From NCBI RefSeq assembly GCF_013371495.1, contig NZ_JABWTA010000001.1:868001-932000 (forward strand): DNA of 64,000 nucleotides, in the 5' to 3' direction. Shown one piece after another: positions 1 through 10,345 of this stretch. Source of the stretch: Altererythrobacter lutimaris. GTDB taxonomy: Bacteria > Pseudomonadota > Alphaproteobacteria > Sphingomonadales > Sphingomonadaceae. The translations under genes and the position numbers were made by a program. Under the pieces are notes generated by a model. That model worked only from the letters and a program-made list of their open reading frames with translations, was not told the origin of the DNA and did no database searches. Within the stretch, counting starts at the first letter, position 1; every line of letters begins with the position of its first letter.

Positions 1-1702
1 GCGACTGAATGGCATCGCGAGCATTGACCGCCAGGTTCATGATGACCTGCTCCAGCTGCTGAGGGTCAGCCCGAACCGCACCAAGGTCGCGGTCATGCTT
101 TACATCGTAAGCGATCTTCTCGCCGATGAGACGCTTGATGAGCGGGCCAACTTCGCTGACCACATCCGGCAATTGGATAATCTCTGGCCGCAAAGTCTGC
201 TGGCGCGAGAACGCGAGCAATTGCCGTGTGAGGGCGGCAGCGCGGTTGGAGTTATTCTTGACCTGCTGAATATCATCATAGTCACTATCGCCCGGCGTAT
301 GGCGAAGCAGCATCAAGTCGCACGTTCCGATTATGGCCGTCAGCACATTATTGAAATCGTGCGCAACACCGCCGGCAAGTTGTCCCACCGCTTGCATTTT
401 GGTTGCTTGAGCGACCTGCCGCTTGAGCTGCGTCTCCTCGCTTGAATCAGCAAGAATGAGCAGCACCGCGGCTTCACCCAAGCCGCGTACACCCGCGAGA
501 CCCAAGGAAACCGGCTCGTCCGGACGGCTGGCGAGACGCACTGCCATATTCCCGCTTGTCGCCGGGCCGCGTCCGTGCCTGCGCACAGCATCTGACAAAG
601 CGGCCTTATCTTCGCGTACCACAATATCTGTCGGGAATGGCGGCATGCCGCGATTCTCGCGATCGATCGACCGCAGGAATGCCGTGTTGCCAAACAGAAA
701 GCGACCATCACGGTCCGTCATTGCGAGGCCAAGCGGCAATTGACTAAGCAATGCTTCGAGCTGAGCAACACCTGCCTGCGACCCTCCGTCCCAGCTGCCG
801 CCAATTCCAACCCCGGTATCGACCAGAAGCATCAGCGATTGCCCCTGATCAGGGCTCGTTGAGTTTTCGCCGGCGGGTGTTTCCAGCGGCACATGGATCA
901 ATGTTTGCGGTGTGCCTGACTGACCTTCACGAGCAAAGAATATGCGATCCCGGTCATCTGAGCGAAGGAAAGACACAAAGTCCTGGCCTGCAAGCGTCGC
1001 ATTCGCGTCTCCAGCTGCGCGCTCAGCAAATCCGGCACTGACATTACGCACCAGGCCATCAGGAGACGTCACAGCAGCCTCGATACCAGCGCGAGACAAC
1101 ATCGCACCAAATGGCCCTGCAACATCATACTGGATCAACTCAGCTGCCAGCGCCGTCACTACAGGCTTGAGCCTCCACAGCAGATATTCTTCTGCTTGCC
1201 CCACGCGCTCGGACACCACATTCCAGACTTGCTCACCTGATGATTGCGCGGTTCCAGAATCAAGCTGAAGTTGGTCTGCTTCAGCCTTGCCGTCACGCCG
1301 CGCTTCCCGGGCTAGCCGCATGAGTGCTTCGCTTGCCTCTCGGCCTTGCGACAATCCCGTAGGCGCAAGTGCTGCGCCGAACGCTTCGACATAGGCGGTA
1401 TTGGCGCAAACCAGGCGGTTGGCTCTGTCTGTAATCGCAATAGCAATGCCAGGCAGTTCCATCGCAGCAAGGGTAACAGACCAGTCAGCGCTTGCTTCAA
1501 CATCTAGTGCCGGGATGTTCCGCATCCGCTCCAGCGCAAATGCAACAAGGCTCAGAATGACGAGGCCCGCTCCGAATGACAGGAGGAGAACGATGTTCTC
1601 GCTCACTGTCCAAAGAGCGCCAAGACTGAGAATGAAAGCAAGGCCCAAGCCTGCAATCATCAACCGTGATCCAGTATCGCTATCGCTGTAAGCGATGCTC
1701 AC
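1..1702 (-). CDS. cckA: CckA-type hybrid sensor histidine kinase (3' end cut by window)
   Basis: Reading leftward from a GTG at 1702, 567 codons stay open to the window edge, so the C-terminal part is missing. The first 60 residues hold two membrane segments. A long PAS-like region follows, then the histidine-kinase H-box GGVAHDFNNVLTAIIG with the phospho-acceptor His, and an N-box start (VIMNLAVNARDAI). The HDFNNxL form and the double membrane anchor are typical of CckA, which phosphorylates ChpT and so controls the cell-cycle regulator CtrA; a C-terminal receiver domain is expected beyond the window. The start overlaps the stop of the upstream DUF2062 gene by four bases (GTGA), so the two are translationally coupled. 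The assignment rests on motif recognition. Confidence 0.85.
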   Translation of the reverse strand, partial: MSIAYSDSDTGSRLMIAGLGLAFILSLGALWTVSENIVLLLSFGAGLVILSLVAFALERMRNIPALDVEASADWSVTLAAMELPGIAIAITDRANRLVCANTAYVEAFGAALAPTGLSQGREASEALMRLAREARRDGKAEADQLQLDSGTAQSSGEQVWNVVSERVGQAEEYLLWRLKPVVTALAAELIQYDVAGPFGAMLSRAGIEAAVTSPDGLVRNVSAGFAERAAGDANATLAGQDFVSFLRSDDRDRIFFAREGQSGTPQTLIHVPLETPAGENSTSPDQGQSLMLLVDTGVGIGGSWDGGSQAGVAQLEALLSQLPLGLAMTDRDGRFLFGNTAFLRSIDRENRGMPPFPTDIVVREDKAALSDAVRRHGRGPATSGNMAVRLASRPDEPVSLGLAGVRGLGEAAVLLILADSSEETQLKRQVAQATKMQAVGQLAGGVAHDFNNVLTAIIGTCDLMLLRHTPGDSDYDDIQQVKNNSNRAAALTRQLLAFSRQQTLRPEIIQLPDVVSEVGPLIKRLIGEKIAYDVKHDRDLGAVRADPQQLEQVIMNLAVNARDAIQS

Positions 1703-2298
1703 GAGTTGCTTGCCCCCATTTGCTCATCGAGCCTCTCATCGAGCCGCGCTTCCATTTTGCGCAGCTCGCTAGCTCTCTTGCGAGCGACCATTACCCGCCA
1801 TACCGCGCTTGAAATCACATAACCGCATGCAGCGGAAACGACAGCTAGCACGACGAAGCCGAATGCTGTCACACCGGCAAGCTCGAAGAATGTGGCAAGC
1901 CAACCGCTATCCTCAGCCAATTGACCGGCCGCGCCCGCGCCCATCGTCTCGTCGATGTTGAGCGTAAGCTCACCCACGTTCTTCGCAACAACCACCCAGC
2001 CAGGCAAAGTGAACGGATTAGTAACAAACGTCACAAGCGCTGCGAGCGGCATATTGGCGCGCGCAGGAAGGGCAAGAAAGGCAGCGAGGAAAATCTGCCC
2101 GATCGGGACGATGAAAGCTGCGAAAAGCCCAAGGGCAACCCCGCGCGGTACAGAGCGACGCGTGAAGCGCCATAACTCAGGCGACAAAAAACGATGCGCG
2201 ATCGGCGCGAGATACTTGTTTCGCGCCATCTCTTCGCGCGAGGGCATATATTTGCGGATTGTGTCCGCTGCCCATGTCTTTGATCGCTTCTTTGTCAT
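1699..2298 (-). CDS. DUF2062 domain membrane protein
   Basis: The 199-residue protein begins with a basic stretch. The DUF2062 core follows: SVPRGVALGLFAAFIVPIGQ, a second hydrophobic segment, and the family-typical TNPFTLPGWV loop. A third membrane segment lies near residues 140-165 and a charged tail ends the protein. DUF2062 proteins are inner-membrane proteins of unknown function that often sit near cell-cycle or envelope genes. The gene ends inside the start of cckA, so it is probably expressed with it. The Shine-Dalgarno sequence is weak. Identity of the family is fairly sure; its function is not known. Confidence 0.8.
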   Translation of the reverse strand: MTKKRSKTWAADTIRKYMPSREEMARNKYLAPIAHRFLSPELWRFTRRSVPRGVALGLFAAFIVPIGQIFLAAFLALPARANMPLAALVTFVTNPFTLPGWVVVAKNVGELTLNIDETMGAGAAGQLAEDSGWLATFFELAGVTAFGFVVLAVVSAACGYVISSAVWRVMVARKRASELRKMEARLDERLDEQMGASNS

Positions 2299-2492
2299 TA
2301 CACTTAAGTCGTTACGCGGCTCAGGCCTTGCTCTCCCGCCATCGTTTTCGCAAGGGCCGAGATGAGTTGAATGGATCGATTTTCGGTGAAATGACCACCG
2401 TCTTCGTCAGACCTAACACATGGGCATGACCGAGCGGTGAATCAAACTGAGGAATTCGAACAAAATCGCGCTCAGTCGAAGACGCTTGTGCT

Positions 2493-2975
2493 TCAACCCT
2501 TCTCGCGCATGAGCCGCGCCTTATCGCGCTTCCAGTCGCGCTCTTTGATCGACTGACGTTTGTCGTGAGCTTGCTTGCCCTTTGCCAGCGCTAGCTCCAC
2601 CTTCGCTCTTCCCGTCTTGTTGAAATAAATCGACATAGGAATAAGCGTCATGCCCTTACGCTCAACAGCACCGAGAAGGCGATTGATCTCGCGGGTATGA
2701 AGCAACAATTTTCGTGGACGCCTCGGCTCGTGATTCTGACGGTTCCCGTGGCTGTATTCAGGAATGTTGGCGTTGATCAGCCAGACCTCGCCGTCCTTCA
2801 CTTCGGCATAGCTTTCAGCAATCGTGGCTTCACCCGCTCTCAGGGCTTTCACTTCGGTGCCTTGCAAAGCGAGCCCCGCTTCAAACTTGTCTTCGATGGC
2901 ATAGTCGAACCGCGCGCGGCGATTTTCCGCAACGGTTTTAGTCTTATCAAAGGTCGAAGGTTTGGGGCGTGCCAT
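2493..2975 (-). CDS. smpB: SsrA-binding protein SmpB
   Basis: SmpB binds tmRNA and brings it to stalled ribosomes for trans-translation. The protein shows the SmpB hallmarks in order: [30 protein letters not shown], the [20 protein letters not shown] strand, RKLLLH, and a basic C-terminal tail ([22 protein letters not shown]) that mimics the missing part of tmRNA in the decoding centre. The ATG at 2975 gives 160 residues, the usual family length; an upstream in-frame ATG at 3005 would add ten unlikely residues. The gene follows dapA at 53 bases and is probably co-transcribed with it. Confidence 0.95.
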   Translation of the reverse strand: MARPKPSTFDKTKTVAENRRARFDYAIEDKFEAGLALQGTEVKALRAGEATIAESYAEVKDGEVWLINANIPEYSHGNRQNHEPRRPRKLLLHTREINRLLGAVERKGMTLIPMSIYFNKTGRAKVELALAKGKQAHDKRQSIKERDWKRDKARLMREKG

Positions 2976-3028
2976 GATGCGGTTGCATCTAGGCACTGCG
3001 CTCACGAATTGAAAGTATGAAGACTTGG

Positions 3029-3910
3029 TCAGATCAAGCCGGCATGCTCCAGCGCTTCATCCACTTGACGGCGTGCTTCCTCGCTTGCGCTGACCAGCGG
3101 CAAGCGCACTTCAGGTCCGATATAATCACACACTCTGCTCAGAGCGTATTTGACGGGCGCGGGACTAGCATCGGAGAACATGGCGTAGTGCAAGGGAAAC
3201 AGTCGGTCGTTGAGTTCACGCGCTTTCTTCAAATCATTCGCTGCGATTGCCGCATGAAACTCTGCGCACAAAGCCGGAGCCACATTGGCTGTTACGGAGA
3301 TCGCTCCCTTCCCGCCTGCTGCGGAGTGCGGAAGCCATAGCTCGTCATTCCCGGAAAGCTGACAGAAATCCCGGCCGATACCCATCCGGTGATCAGCAAC
3401 ACGCGACAGGTCTCCGCTTGCGTCCTTGATCGCGATGATCCGGTCCGGATGCTTCTTGACGAGCGCAACGACTGTATCATCTTCGATATCGGTCACGGTC
3501 CGGCTCGGCACGTTGTAGAGGACTATCGGCAAGTCCGAATGCTCAGCCAGATAGCTGAAATGCGCCATCAAGCCTGCCTGGCTCGGGCGGTTGTAATAAG
3601 GCGCAACACACAGCCCTGCAGCTGCTCCAGCTTTCTTTGAGAAATTCATATGCAGCAAGGCGTTCTGCGTATCGTTTGAGCCGCATCCGGCGATTACCGG
3701 GACCCTGCCTGCGGCTTGTTCGATACACACTTCGATGACGCGATGATGCTCGGCATTGGAAAGCGTTGAAGCTTCCCCAGTTGTGCCGCATGGGACCAAT
3801 GCAGCACTGCCTTGCTCGATCTGCCAGTCCACCAATTTGCGGAAAGCCGCTTCGTCGAACTTGCCGGCGCTGAATGGAGTGACCAAAGCAGGGATCGAAC
3901 CGCTAAACAT
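3029..3910 (-). CDS. dapA: 4-hydroxy-tetrahydrodipicolinate synthase
   Basis: DapA condenses pyruvate with aspartate semialdehyde, the first committed step of lysine and diaminopimelate synthesis. The 293-residue TIM-barrel protein carries the pyruvate-binding GTTGEASTL loop, the catalytic tyrosine in VLYNVPSRT, and the Schiff-base lysine in [11 protein letters not shown]. Length and motifs match the family throughout. It is divergent from the lytic transglycosylase gene; the 100 bases between them must hold both promoters. smpB lies directly downstream. Confidence 0.96.
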   Translation of the reverse strand: MFSGSIPALVTPFSAGKFDEAAFRKLVDWQIEQGSAALVPCGTTGEASTLSNAEHHRVIEVCIEQAAGRVPVIAGCGSNDTQNALLHMNFSKKAGAAAGLCVAPYYNRPSQAGLMAHFSYLAEHSDLPIVLYNVPSRTVTDIEDDTVVALVKKHPDRIIAIKDASGDLSRVADHRMGIGRDFCQLSGNDELWLPHSAAGGKGAISVTANVAPALCAEFHAAIAANDLKKARELNDRLFPLHYAMFSDASPAPVKYALSRVCDYIGPEVRLPLVSASEEARRQVDEALEHAGLI

Positions 3911-4010
3911 CGCGAGTTTCCTTAGTTTTGCCCGAAATTGAGCGTAATTGTGGAACAGTTGAGCGCACCGTTCACTTTATTCACGCGCTGATAAGGAGAA
4001 TCTGACTAAT

Positions 4011-6026
4011 ATGTCCAGCATGGACAGCATCTTCCGTTCGCTAGGCGATCCGAAAAATTCAAAGCTGCGCAACGCAGCATCACTCCTCATTATCGGAGCA
4101 TGCGGCGCCAGTTTGCTTGCGTTTACCCTGCCTGCAACTGCGCATTCGCCGTCATTGTCCGAGCAGGCTCGCGGCAGCCTCGTAGCGAAACAGCCGAGCG
4201 GAATTACGCAAGCGATCGCGCGCTGGGAATTCCTGACCGAGCCGCGTAACACGGAAATGGGTTTTGATGCCTATGCTGGATTTGCACTCAAATATCCGGA
4301 GTTCCCGCGCTCGAATATTATCCGTCTGCGTGCGGAAAATGCACTCGACAATGATAGTCCGTCTTCGGAAGAGCTGGTCGGTTACTTTGACCGCCATCCT
4401 CCGCTTACCAATCCTGCCAAAGCTCGATATGCCCTCGCCCTAGCAGCGCTCCAGCGATCCGAAGCGGTAGACGTAGCGCGCGACGCCTGGCGTGGCGGCG
4501 AGATGAGCGGTCCATCAGAAGCCTATCTTTTTGGATCTTATGGAAGCCAACTCTCTAGCGCTGACCATGACGCCCGGATGGACGCGTTGCTGTGGCAAGG
4601 CCAACAGGAAGCGGCAAACCGCCAAATCGCCTATGTGTCTCCTGAGAAGCGCAACATGTTTATGGCGCGTCTCGCTCTTATCGAAGGAAAAACGCCTTCA
4701 TCTGCGGGACTGACCGTACCTGAAGGCGCTTGGGCCGATCCTGGCTATGTCTACAATTTGTCGCGCTATTACCGCACATCCGGCCAAGTGCCTGCAGCGG
4801 TGAACCTGCTTGCCAACCGCTCTCCTTTTAATGAGCCAGTGCTCGATCCGGAAGACATGGTCGGCGAGATGCTGCGCGTGGCAAAGGCTGCAAGCGCAAG
4901 CTCTGCAGTTCGGATCGCGAGCAACGTCGATGATCTGTTCGCACCCGGCTTCGATGTTTCGAGCGGGTCATTTACACTCCGCGATCGTTACACCGATCTG
5001 ATGTGGCTTGGCGGGACCAAGGCCCTCTGGGAGATGAAAGATGGCGCGAAAGCTTCGCCGCTCTTCTACCGATATGGACTAGGCGCCAAGACTCCGCTGA
5101 CCCGGTCCAAAGGCTTCTTCTGGGCAGGACGGGCAGCACGTCAGGCTGGCTTCGAAGCCAAGGCGATAGAGTATTTCGAGCAAGCTGCCGACTTCCCGCA
5201 ATACTATTATGGCCAACTCGCTCTGTTCGAGATGGGCAAGCCGATGCCTGCTTTTGCAGACTTGCCGCAAGTGACTGTGTCGCCGGAAATGCGCGCCGAG
5301 TTCAACGCGCGCTCCGATGTCAAAGCCCTGCGCGCCATGGCGAAAGATCGCCGTGCTTGGCAGACCGAGCGGCGCTTTTTTGAAGCCATCGCTGATACAG
5401 CTGACACACCGGAAGAGATGACACTCGTGGCGCAGCTCGCAGCTGAAACTGGCCTCAAGGAATTCGAAGTTGTCGCTGGCATGGTCTCAGGCGAGCATCA
5501 GCTGGAGAGTTTTGAGCGGCTCGGCTTTCCCACGGTCGATACTCCGCCCGGGACCGACTGGACGATGGTCCACGCCATCGCGCGGCAGGAAAGCGAATTC
5601 GATCGCAATCGCCGTAGCCACGCCAATGCGATCGGGATGATGCAGCTCCTTCGCAGCACAGCTCGCGAGGAGGCCGGCATTCTCGGCATTCAGTATATGA
5701 GCGCGAGCCTGACGGAAGATCCGCAGTACAATATCCGGCTCGGTGACGCGCATTTCGCCCGCCGGATGGACCTTTATGGCGGCGCATATCCGCTCGCGAT
5801 TGCATCTTACAATGCAGGCCCGGGGCGTGTGCGGCAGTGGATCCGCCTGAATGGTGATCCACGCAGGGATGACATCGATTGGGTCGAGTGGATCGAGAAA
5901 ATCCCGGCAAATTTCGAGACGCGATATTACGTTATGCGCGTGCTCGGAAACGCTGTGACCTACAGTCACATGTATCCCGAGAAAGCGGGCACGCCTCGCA
6001 CCATCGATACCTTTCTGCGCAGGTAA
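4011..6026 (+). CDS. Soluble lytic murein transglycosylase (Slt70-like)
   Basis: This periplasmic enzyme cleaves peptidoglycan glycan strands with formation of 1,6-anhydro-muramic acid. An N-terminal hydrophobic segment (about residues 24-42) ends in LPATAHS, consistent with a signal peptide. A long alpha-helical, TPR-like superhelix fills the middle. The C-terminal GH23 domain has the catalytic glutamate at residue 527 in ARQESEF, then the SHANAIGMMQLLRSTA motif and ASYNAGPGRV. An aaggag box lies 13 bases before the chosen ATG; a second ATG three codons on is also possible. At 671 residues it has the usual Slt length. Confidence 0.9.
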   Translation: MSSMDSIFRSLGDPKNSKLRNAASLLIIGACGASLLAFTLPATAHSPSLSEQARGSLVAKQPSGITQAIARWEFLTEPRNTEMGFDAYAGFALKYPEFPRSNIIRLRAENALDNDSPSSEELVGYFDRHPPLTNPAKARYALALAALQRSEAVDVARDAWRGGEMSGPSEAYLFGSYGSQLSSADHDARMDALLWQGQQEAANRQIAYVSPEKRNMFMARLALIEGKTPSSAGLTVPEGAWADPGYVYNLSRYYRTSGQVPAAVNLLANRSPFNEPVLDPEDMVGEMLRVAKAASASSAVRIASNVDDLFAPGFDVSSGSFTLRDRYTDLMWLGGTKALWEMKDGAKASPLFYRYGLGAKTPLTRSKGFFWAGRAARQAGFEAKAIEYFEQAADFPQYYYGQLALFEMGKPMPAFADLPQVTVSPEMRAEFNARSDVKALRAMAKDRRAWQTERRFFEAIADTADTPEEMTLVAQLAAETGLKEFEVVAGMVSGEHQLESFERLGFPTVDTPPGTDWTMVHAIARQESEFDRNRRSHANAIGMMQLLRSTAREEAGILGIQYMSASLTEDPQYNIRLGDAHFARRMDLYGGAYPLAIASYNAGPGRVRQWIRLNGDPRRDDIDWVEWIEKIPANFETRYYVMRVLGNAVTYSHMYPEKAGTPRTIDTFLRR

Positions 6027-6049
6027 TTCGCTGATAGGATTGCGCTATA

Positions 6050-6532
6050 ATGGCGAACTTGGATGGTCCTCCGATCACGGCCGAAGGCATGGCCGCGCTG
6101 AAGGCGCGCTATGACCATTTGTTCGGCAAAGAGCGTCCGGAGATTGTCGAAATCGTCAGCTGGGCTGCGGGCAACGGGGACCGTAGCGAGAATGGCGACT
6201 ATCTCTATGGCCGCAAGCGCATGCGCGGAATTGACCGCGAACTGGCCCATCTTTCCAAGCGGATGAAGAAGCTTCGCGTCGTCAATCCCGCTGAGCAGCC
6301 TGATAAATCGCGCATATTCTTTGGCGCAACAGTGACGCTGGCCGACGAAGACGATAATGAGCGCACTGTGGTCCTCGTCGGTGATGATGAGCAGGATGCG
6401 GGCAAAGGCCTGATCGGGTGGAGCTCTCCGATGGCACGGGCGCTGCGCGGAGCGGAAGTCGGTGATGTGCGAACAGTGAGATTGCCAAGCGGCGAAAAGG
6501 AATGGGAAGTGGTTGCGATCAGCTATGCGTAA
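6050..6532 (+). CDS. greB: Transcription elongation factor GreB
   Basis: Gre factors enter the RNA polymerase secondary channel and stimulate cleavage of backtracked RNA. The protein has an N-terminal coiled coil with the acidic tip (NGDRSENGDYLYGRKRMRGI), where the catalytic Asp/Glu pair lies. The FKBP-like C-terminal domain follows, with SPMARALRGAEVGD. The ENGDYLYGRKRMR wording and the basic patch favour GreB over GreA. It starts 23 bases after the transglycosylase, and the following gene overlaps its stop codon, which suggests an operon. Confidence 0.9.
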   Translation: MANLDGPPITAEGMAALKARYDHLFGKERPEIVEIVSWAAGNGDRSENGDYLYGRKRMRGIDRELAHLSKRMKKLRVVNPAEQPDKSRIFFGATVTLADEDDNERTVVLVGDDEQDAGKGLIGWSSPMARALRGAEVGDVRTVRLPSGEKEWEVVAISYA

Positions 6533-7028
6533 ATCTGCGATAGCCTTGGCCCTTGTGACCGCTGCGACGGCCCTGCCCCTCGCCGCCAAGCAAGACCTCG
6601 GCGTGTTTGGGAATTGGGCCGCGTTCCGCGATCCTGAAACACCGCGATGCTACGCGATTGCGAAAGCCAACGCGCCGGTGCTCGAGAGCGAGAAATATCG
6701 CGATTATGAGCCCTATGCGAGCGTCGGGACCTGGCCAGCTGAAGGCGTGCGCAACCAGCTGCATTTTCGGTTGTCCCGCCAGATAAGGCAGAACTCGCGC
6801 GTTACGCTCATCATCGGCAGGAAATCCTGGGCGCTACGCGGTGGCGGCGGCGATGCCTGGACGCGCGATCAGTCGCAGGACGCTGCGGTATTAGCTGCAA
6901 TGCGTTCTGCTACCCGCATGACCGTACGCGGGACTGACGCTCGAGGCAGGCTCTTCACAAACCGCTATAGCCTGCAAGGTGCAGCAACCGCGATAGACGC
7001 CGCGCAATTGGGCTGCGCATCGCGCTAG
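6525..7028 (+). CDS. Small secreted protein, IalB-like
   Basis: The ATG at 6525 overlaps the greB stop by eight bases and gives 167 residues that start with a clean signal peptide (basic start, [17 protein letters not shown]). An earlier ATG at 6513 only adds four residues. The mature part has two cysteines, in [10 protein letters not shown] and at the end (QLGCASR). Its pattern of FGNWAAF near the start, a conserved Cys, beta-rich middle and late [14 protein letters not shown] recalls the invasion-associated locus B (IalB) family. That match is by eye only. No enzymatic motif is visible. Confidence 0.6.
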   Translation: MRKSAIALALVTAATALPLAAKQDLGVFGNWAAFRDPETPRCYAIAKANAPVLESEKYRDYEPYASVGTWPAEGVRNQLHFRLSRQIRQNSRVTLIIGRKSWALRGGGGDAWTRDQSQDAAVLAAMRSATRMTVRGTDARGRLFTNRYSLQGAATAIDAAQLGCASR

Positions 7029-7065
7029 CCAAACCGCGCTTCGGGCACTATATGCCCCGTCGATC

Positions 7066-8301
7066 ATGGCAGATACGTCCCTCATGTCGATCCCCGGTCC
7101 GGTGGATCCCGTCCCCGTCGCGCGTGATATCACGCCGCGCGCGGATGGTCGCGTCGACTTGATGGGCCTACCCAAAGCACGAATTCGCGAGCTGTTTGCA
7201 GACGCTGGCCTCGATCCTAAACAAGCCAAGCTCCGCTCAAAACAGGTTTACCACTGGATCTACCATCGCGGTGCATCTGAGTTCAGCGCGATGACCGATA
7301 TCTCCAAAACGATGCGACCTTGGCTTGAAGAGCGTTTTGTCATTGCTCGGCCTGAAGTCGTCGAAGCCCAGCACTCGACTGACGGCACACGTAAATGGTT
7401 GCTTCGCACGGCAGATGGCCATGATTTCGAGATGGTCTTCATTCCCGATGCCGATCGCGGGACCTTGTGCGTCTCTAGCCAAGTCGGTTGCACGCTCAAT
7501 TGCCGCTTCTGTCACACAGGCACGATGCGGCTCGTGCGTAATCTCACGCCCGGCGAGATCGTCGGTCAGGTCATGCTGGCGCGCGATGCCTTGGGCGAGT
7601 GGCCGAAGGGCAAGATGGACTTCAGCGATGATGCCGATGAGAGCGAATACCGCGCTGACGGCCGTCTGCTCACCAACATCGTGATGATGGGCATGGGCGA
7701 GCCGCTCTACAATTTCGACAATGTGCGCGATGCATTGAACCTCGTGATGGACGGCGAAGGTCTCGCTTTGTCGAAGCGTCGTATTACGCTTTCGACGAGC
7801 GGTGTCGTGCCGATGATGGAGCGCTGCGGCGAGGAGATCGGCGTCAATCTCGCTGTATCCCTGCATGCTGTGACCAAAGACATTCGCGACGAGATCGTCC
7901 CACTCAACAAGAAGTACGGCATTGAGGAACTGCTTGAAGCTTGTGCTGCTTATCCCGGCGCCAGCAATGCGCGCAGGATTACGTTCGAATATGTGATGCT
8001 CAAGGACAAGAATGACAGCGACGAGCATGCGCATGAACTTGTCCGCCTGATCCGCGAGCACAAGCTGCCTGCGAAGGTCAATCTTATCCCCTTCAACCCC
8101 TGGCCCGGATCAGCTTATGAGTGCTCCACGCCAGAGCGTATCCGCAGCTTCTCGAACATCGTATTCGAAGGCGGGATCAGCGCGCCAGTACGCACGCCGC
8201 GCGGTCGCGATATTGACGCAGCTTGCGGGCAATTGAAGACAGCTGCGGAAAAGAAAAGCCGCGCTCAATTGGACCGTGAAGCGGCAGAAGCCGCCGGATG
8301 A
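7066..8301 (+). CDS. rlmN: Dual-specificity 23S rRNA/tRNA (adenine-C2) methyltransferase RlmN
   Basis: RlmN is a radical-SAM enzyme that methylates C2 of A2503 in 23S rRNA and of A37 in some tRNAs. The protein shows the radical-SAM cluster motif [11 protein letters not shown], the [12 protein letters not shown] segment, [25 protein letters not shown], and the C-terminal [11 protein letters not shown]. The Cys in that last motif forms the methyl-carrying intermediate with a cysteine of the central domain. At 411 residues it is slightly longer than usual, because of a polar 20-30 residue N-terminal lead and an Ala-rich tail. The next gene overlaps its stop (ATGA). Confidence 0.95.
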   Translation: MADTSLMSIPGPVDPVPVARDITPRADGRVDLMGLPKARIRELFADAGLDPKQAKLRSKQVYHWIYHRGASEFSAMTDISKTMRPWLEERFVIARPEVVEAQHSTDGTRKWLLRTADGHDFEMVFIPDADRGTLCVSSQVGCTLNCRFCHTGTMRLVRNLTPGEIVGQVMLARDALGEWPKGKMDFSDDADESEYRADGRLLTNIVMMGMGEPLYNFDNVRDALNLVMDGEGLALSKRRITLSTSGVVPMMERCGEEIGVNLAVSLHAVTKDIRDEIVPLNKKYGIEELLEACAAYPGASNARRITFEYVMLKDKNDSDEHAHELVRLIREHKLPAKVNLIPFNPWPGSAYECSTPERIRSFSNIVFEGGISAPVRTPRGRDIDAACGQLKTAAEKKSRAQLDREAAEAAG

Positions 8302-8939
8302 ACTGGACTATCGAAGCGATCTGCACCGGAAAGGCTGTTCCCTTTAACGGCGCTGAGAAGAGCGCATTCGCAAAACAACCGCAGCCCGGCCCGCTAAAGA
8401 TCAATGCCGAAGGTTTCGAGATTGACGAGCAAGCCGATCGCAAGGTGCATGGCGGGCCTGAAATGGCAGTACATCTCTACCCGCTTGACCACCACGAGTT
8501 CTGGCTCGGCGCACTCATGGGACATGAATTGCTGGATGAGCCGGGCGCATTTGGCAGCAACCTTGTAGTACGAGGCATCGATGAAACCCAAGTGCATATT
8601 GGCGACCGGTTTCGTCTCGGCAGAGCGCTCTTGGAGATCAGCCAGGCACGCCAGCCATGCTGGAAGATCGAGCACCGTTTCCAGCGCAAGGGCATGGTCG
8701 CCATGATCATCGATACTGCAAAGTCCGGTTGGTATTTCAGAGTAGTGGAAAAGGGCATTGCCGAAGCTGGCGATGCGCTCGAACTGGTTGAGATCGGCCA
8801 TGAAGGATGGACCGTAGAGCGCGCGTTCAAGACTCTCTTCTCACCTAGCTCGTCCAAAGAAGAGCTCGCGGAGCTATCGCAGCTAGAGCGCCTGAGCCCA
8901 GGCCACAAAGCGCGCGCCGCCAAGCGCGCAGGCCTCTGA
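8298..8939 (+). CDS. MOSC domain protein (YiiM-like)
   Basis: MOSC domains are beta-rich sulphur-carrier domains related to the C-terminus of molybdenum-cofactor sulphurase. The 213-residue protein has the typical [21 protein letters not shown] segment, an FGSNLVVRG motif, and the conserved cysteine in [10 protein letters not shown] that carries sulphur or binds the substrate. The C-terminal 50 residues resemble the YiiM 3-alpha domain. YiiM-type proteins are linked to N-hydroxylated base detoxification with the molybdenum cofactor. The start overlaps the rlmN stop by four bases, so translation is coupled. Confidence 0.85.
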   Translation: MNWTIEAICTGKAVPFNGAEKSAFAKQPQPGPLKINAEGFEIDEQADRKVHGGPEMAVHLYPLDHHEFWLGALMGHELLDEPGAFGSNLVVRGIDETQVHIGDRFRLGRALLEISQARQPCWKIEHRFQRKGMVAMIIDTAKSGWYFRVVEKGIAEAGDALELVEIGHEGWTVERAFKTLFSPSSSKEELAELSQLERLSPGHKARAAKRAGL

Positions 8940-9067
8940 ATTCAACACTACAGCGCAAAATTGAAGCGTTTGATCCTTAATGGGTCGGAAACCGAGGCTG
9001 TTCAGCTTCGATTGCCAGCTATCCATGCAATAACGCAATCGACATATCACCGAGGGAGGAACCTCCG

Positions 9068-9445
9068 ATGAAAAAGATTGCTCTTGCTATCGCTGCTGCG
9101 ACGCTCACCATCCCTGCTGCACCGGCTCTGGCTGACCCGCCAGCACACGCCCCTGCGCACGGCAAGCGCGCAAAGGACCGTGCTGCGATCTATGGCGCGG
9201 ATGGGTACTATCTGGAGCCGCGCAAGATCACGCGCGCGAGCTATATGTGGCGCGGCAAAGACGGAAAGCTCTATTGCAAACGCGATAACGGCACGACCGG
9301 CCTGGTCATCGGAGCGGGTGTTGGCATACTCGTCGGCATTGAGCTGGCTGGCCGAGGCGACAAGACATTGGGCGCGATCCTTGGCGGAGCTGCCGGTGCA
9401 ATCATCGGCCGCGAGATTGATCGCGGCAGTCTGAAGTGCCGCTAG
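9068..9445 (+). CDS. Glycine-zipper envelope protein
   Basis: The 125-residue protein starts with a signal peptide (MKKIALAIAAATLTIPAAPALA). A polar middle part with YCKRDNGTTG leads to a glycine-zipper pair (GLVIGAGVGILVG and GAILGGAAGAIIG) of the RcnB/YMGG type, and it ends IDRGSLKCR. Such proteins are periplasmic or outer-membrane associated, and many have no assigned function. A strong Shine-Dalgarno box (gggagg) stands nine bases before the ATG. A rho-independent terminator follows at once, so the gene is likely a single unit. Confidence 0.75.
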   Translation: MKKIALAIAAATLTIPAAPALADPPAHAPAHGKRAKDRAAIYGADGYYLEPRKITRASYMWRGKDGKLYCKRDNGTTGLVIGAGVGILVGIELAGRGDKTLGAILGGAAGAIIGREIDRGSLKCR

Positions 9446-9472
9446 TTCAGTAAGTACAGGCGTAGAGGCATA

Positions 9473-9504
9473 GGCCGTGAATCTTGTAGGATTCGCGGCC
9501 TTTT
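9473..9504 (+). terminator. Rho-independent terminator after the glycine-zipper gene
   Basis: An 11-bp stem (9473-9483 with 9490-9500, one G-U pair) has a six-base loop and is followed directly by TTTT and a pyrimidine-rich stretch. It lies 28 bases after the stop codon. Confidence 0.85.
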
Positions 9505-9552
9505 CATTCCTACACGCTTTTCTTTCAGGCATTTATATGATTGGGTAAGTTA

Positions 9553-10320
9553 ATGAGCTTGCCTGCTGTCCTGATTACCGGAGGCGCCGTCCGTATCGGC
9601 GCTGCAATGGCGCGGCGTTTTGCAGAGGCAGGCTGGCACGTCGTCATTCACTATCGCAGTTCAAGCGAAGAAGCAGACGCACTTGCCACCGCCCTTCCCT
9701 CCGCTGAAACCATCGGATGCGATCTCAATGATGGCGACGCTGCCGTCGCGATGGTTGAAACGCTCGCGACAAAGCTTCCCAATTGGGCCGCGCTGATCAA
9801 CTCAGCATCGGTCTTCAACTATGACGGTGTAACCGAGCTCGATCCCGCCACGAACCGGGAAGCGATGCAAGTCAACGCCGTCACCCCTGCGCGCATGGCG
9901 CAAGCTTATCTTGCGAAGGCCTCAGCAGAGAAAGGGCGCCGGGTCATTCACATCACCGATCAGAAGCTGGAAAATTCCAATCCGGACTTCTTCAGCTACA
10001 CGATGAGCAAACATGCGCTCGATGCCACAATCGCGATGCTGGCTTTTGGGCACAGTGACAGCAGCGACCGCATTTATGGACTTGCGCCGGGCGCCATTCT
10101 CGCAAGTCACGATCAGACCGAAGACGAGATTGAACTCTCGCACAAGCTAAACCCGCTGAAACGCAAAACGGGCGCGGATGAGATTGCGGAGGCCGCATTA
10201 TTCCTCGCGACGGGCAATCTGCGCAGCGGCGAGACGCTCTACATCGACAGTGGGCAGCATCTGCTCAATCAGAAACGAGATGTCATCTATCTGGCAAGGG
10301 AGATGGCAGGACAGACTTAG
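9553..10320 (+). CDS. SDR family oxidoreductase, pteridine-reductase/FolM-like
   Basis: A classical short-chain dehydrogenase with the NADP-binding loop TGGAVRIGAAMA, the NSAS motif, the active-site YTMSK and the PGAIL segment. The loop AVRIG, the early HYRSS and the GAILAS ending resemble FolM dihydromonapterin reductase and pteridine reductases more than general SDRs. A role in pterin reduction is therefore possible but not shown. The ATG at 9553 is preferred over an in-frame TTG at 9541. The tail (KRDVIYLAREMAGQT) is unusual for an SDR. The cytochrome b gene starts 25 bases downstream. Confidence 0.8.
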   Translation: MSLPAVLITGGAVRIGAAMARRFAEAGWHVVIHYRSSSEEADALATALPSAETIGCDLNDGDAAVAMVETLATKLPNWAALINSASVFNYDGVTELDPATNREAMQVNAVTPARMAQAYLAKASAEKGRRVIHITDQKLENSNPDFFSYTMSKHALDATIAMLAFGHSDSSDRIYGLAPGAILASHDQTEDEIELSHKLNPLKRKTGADEIAEAALFLATGNLRSGETLYIDSGQHLLNQKRDVIYLAREMAGQT

Positions 10321-10345
10321 TTGAACCACTTGGACGGGAGGGTTC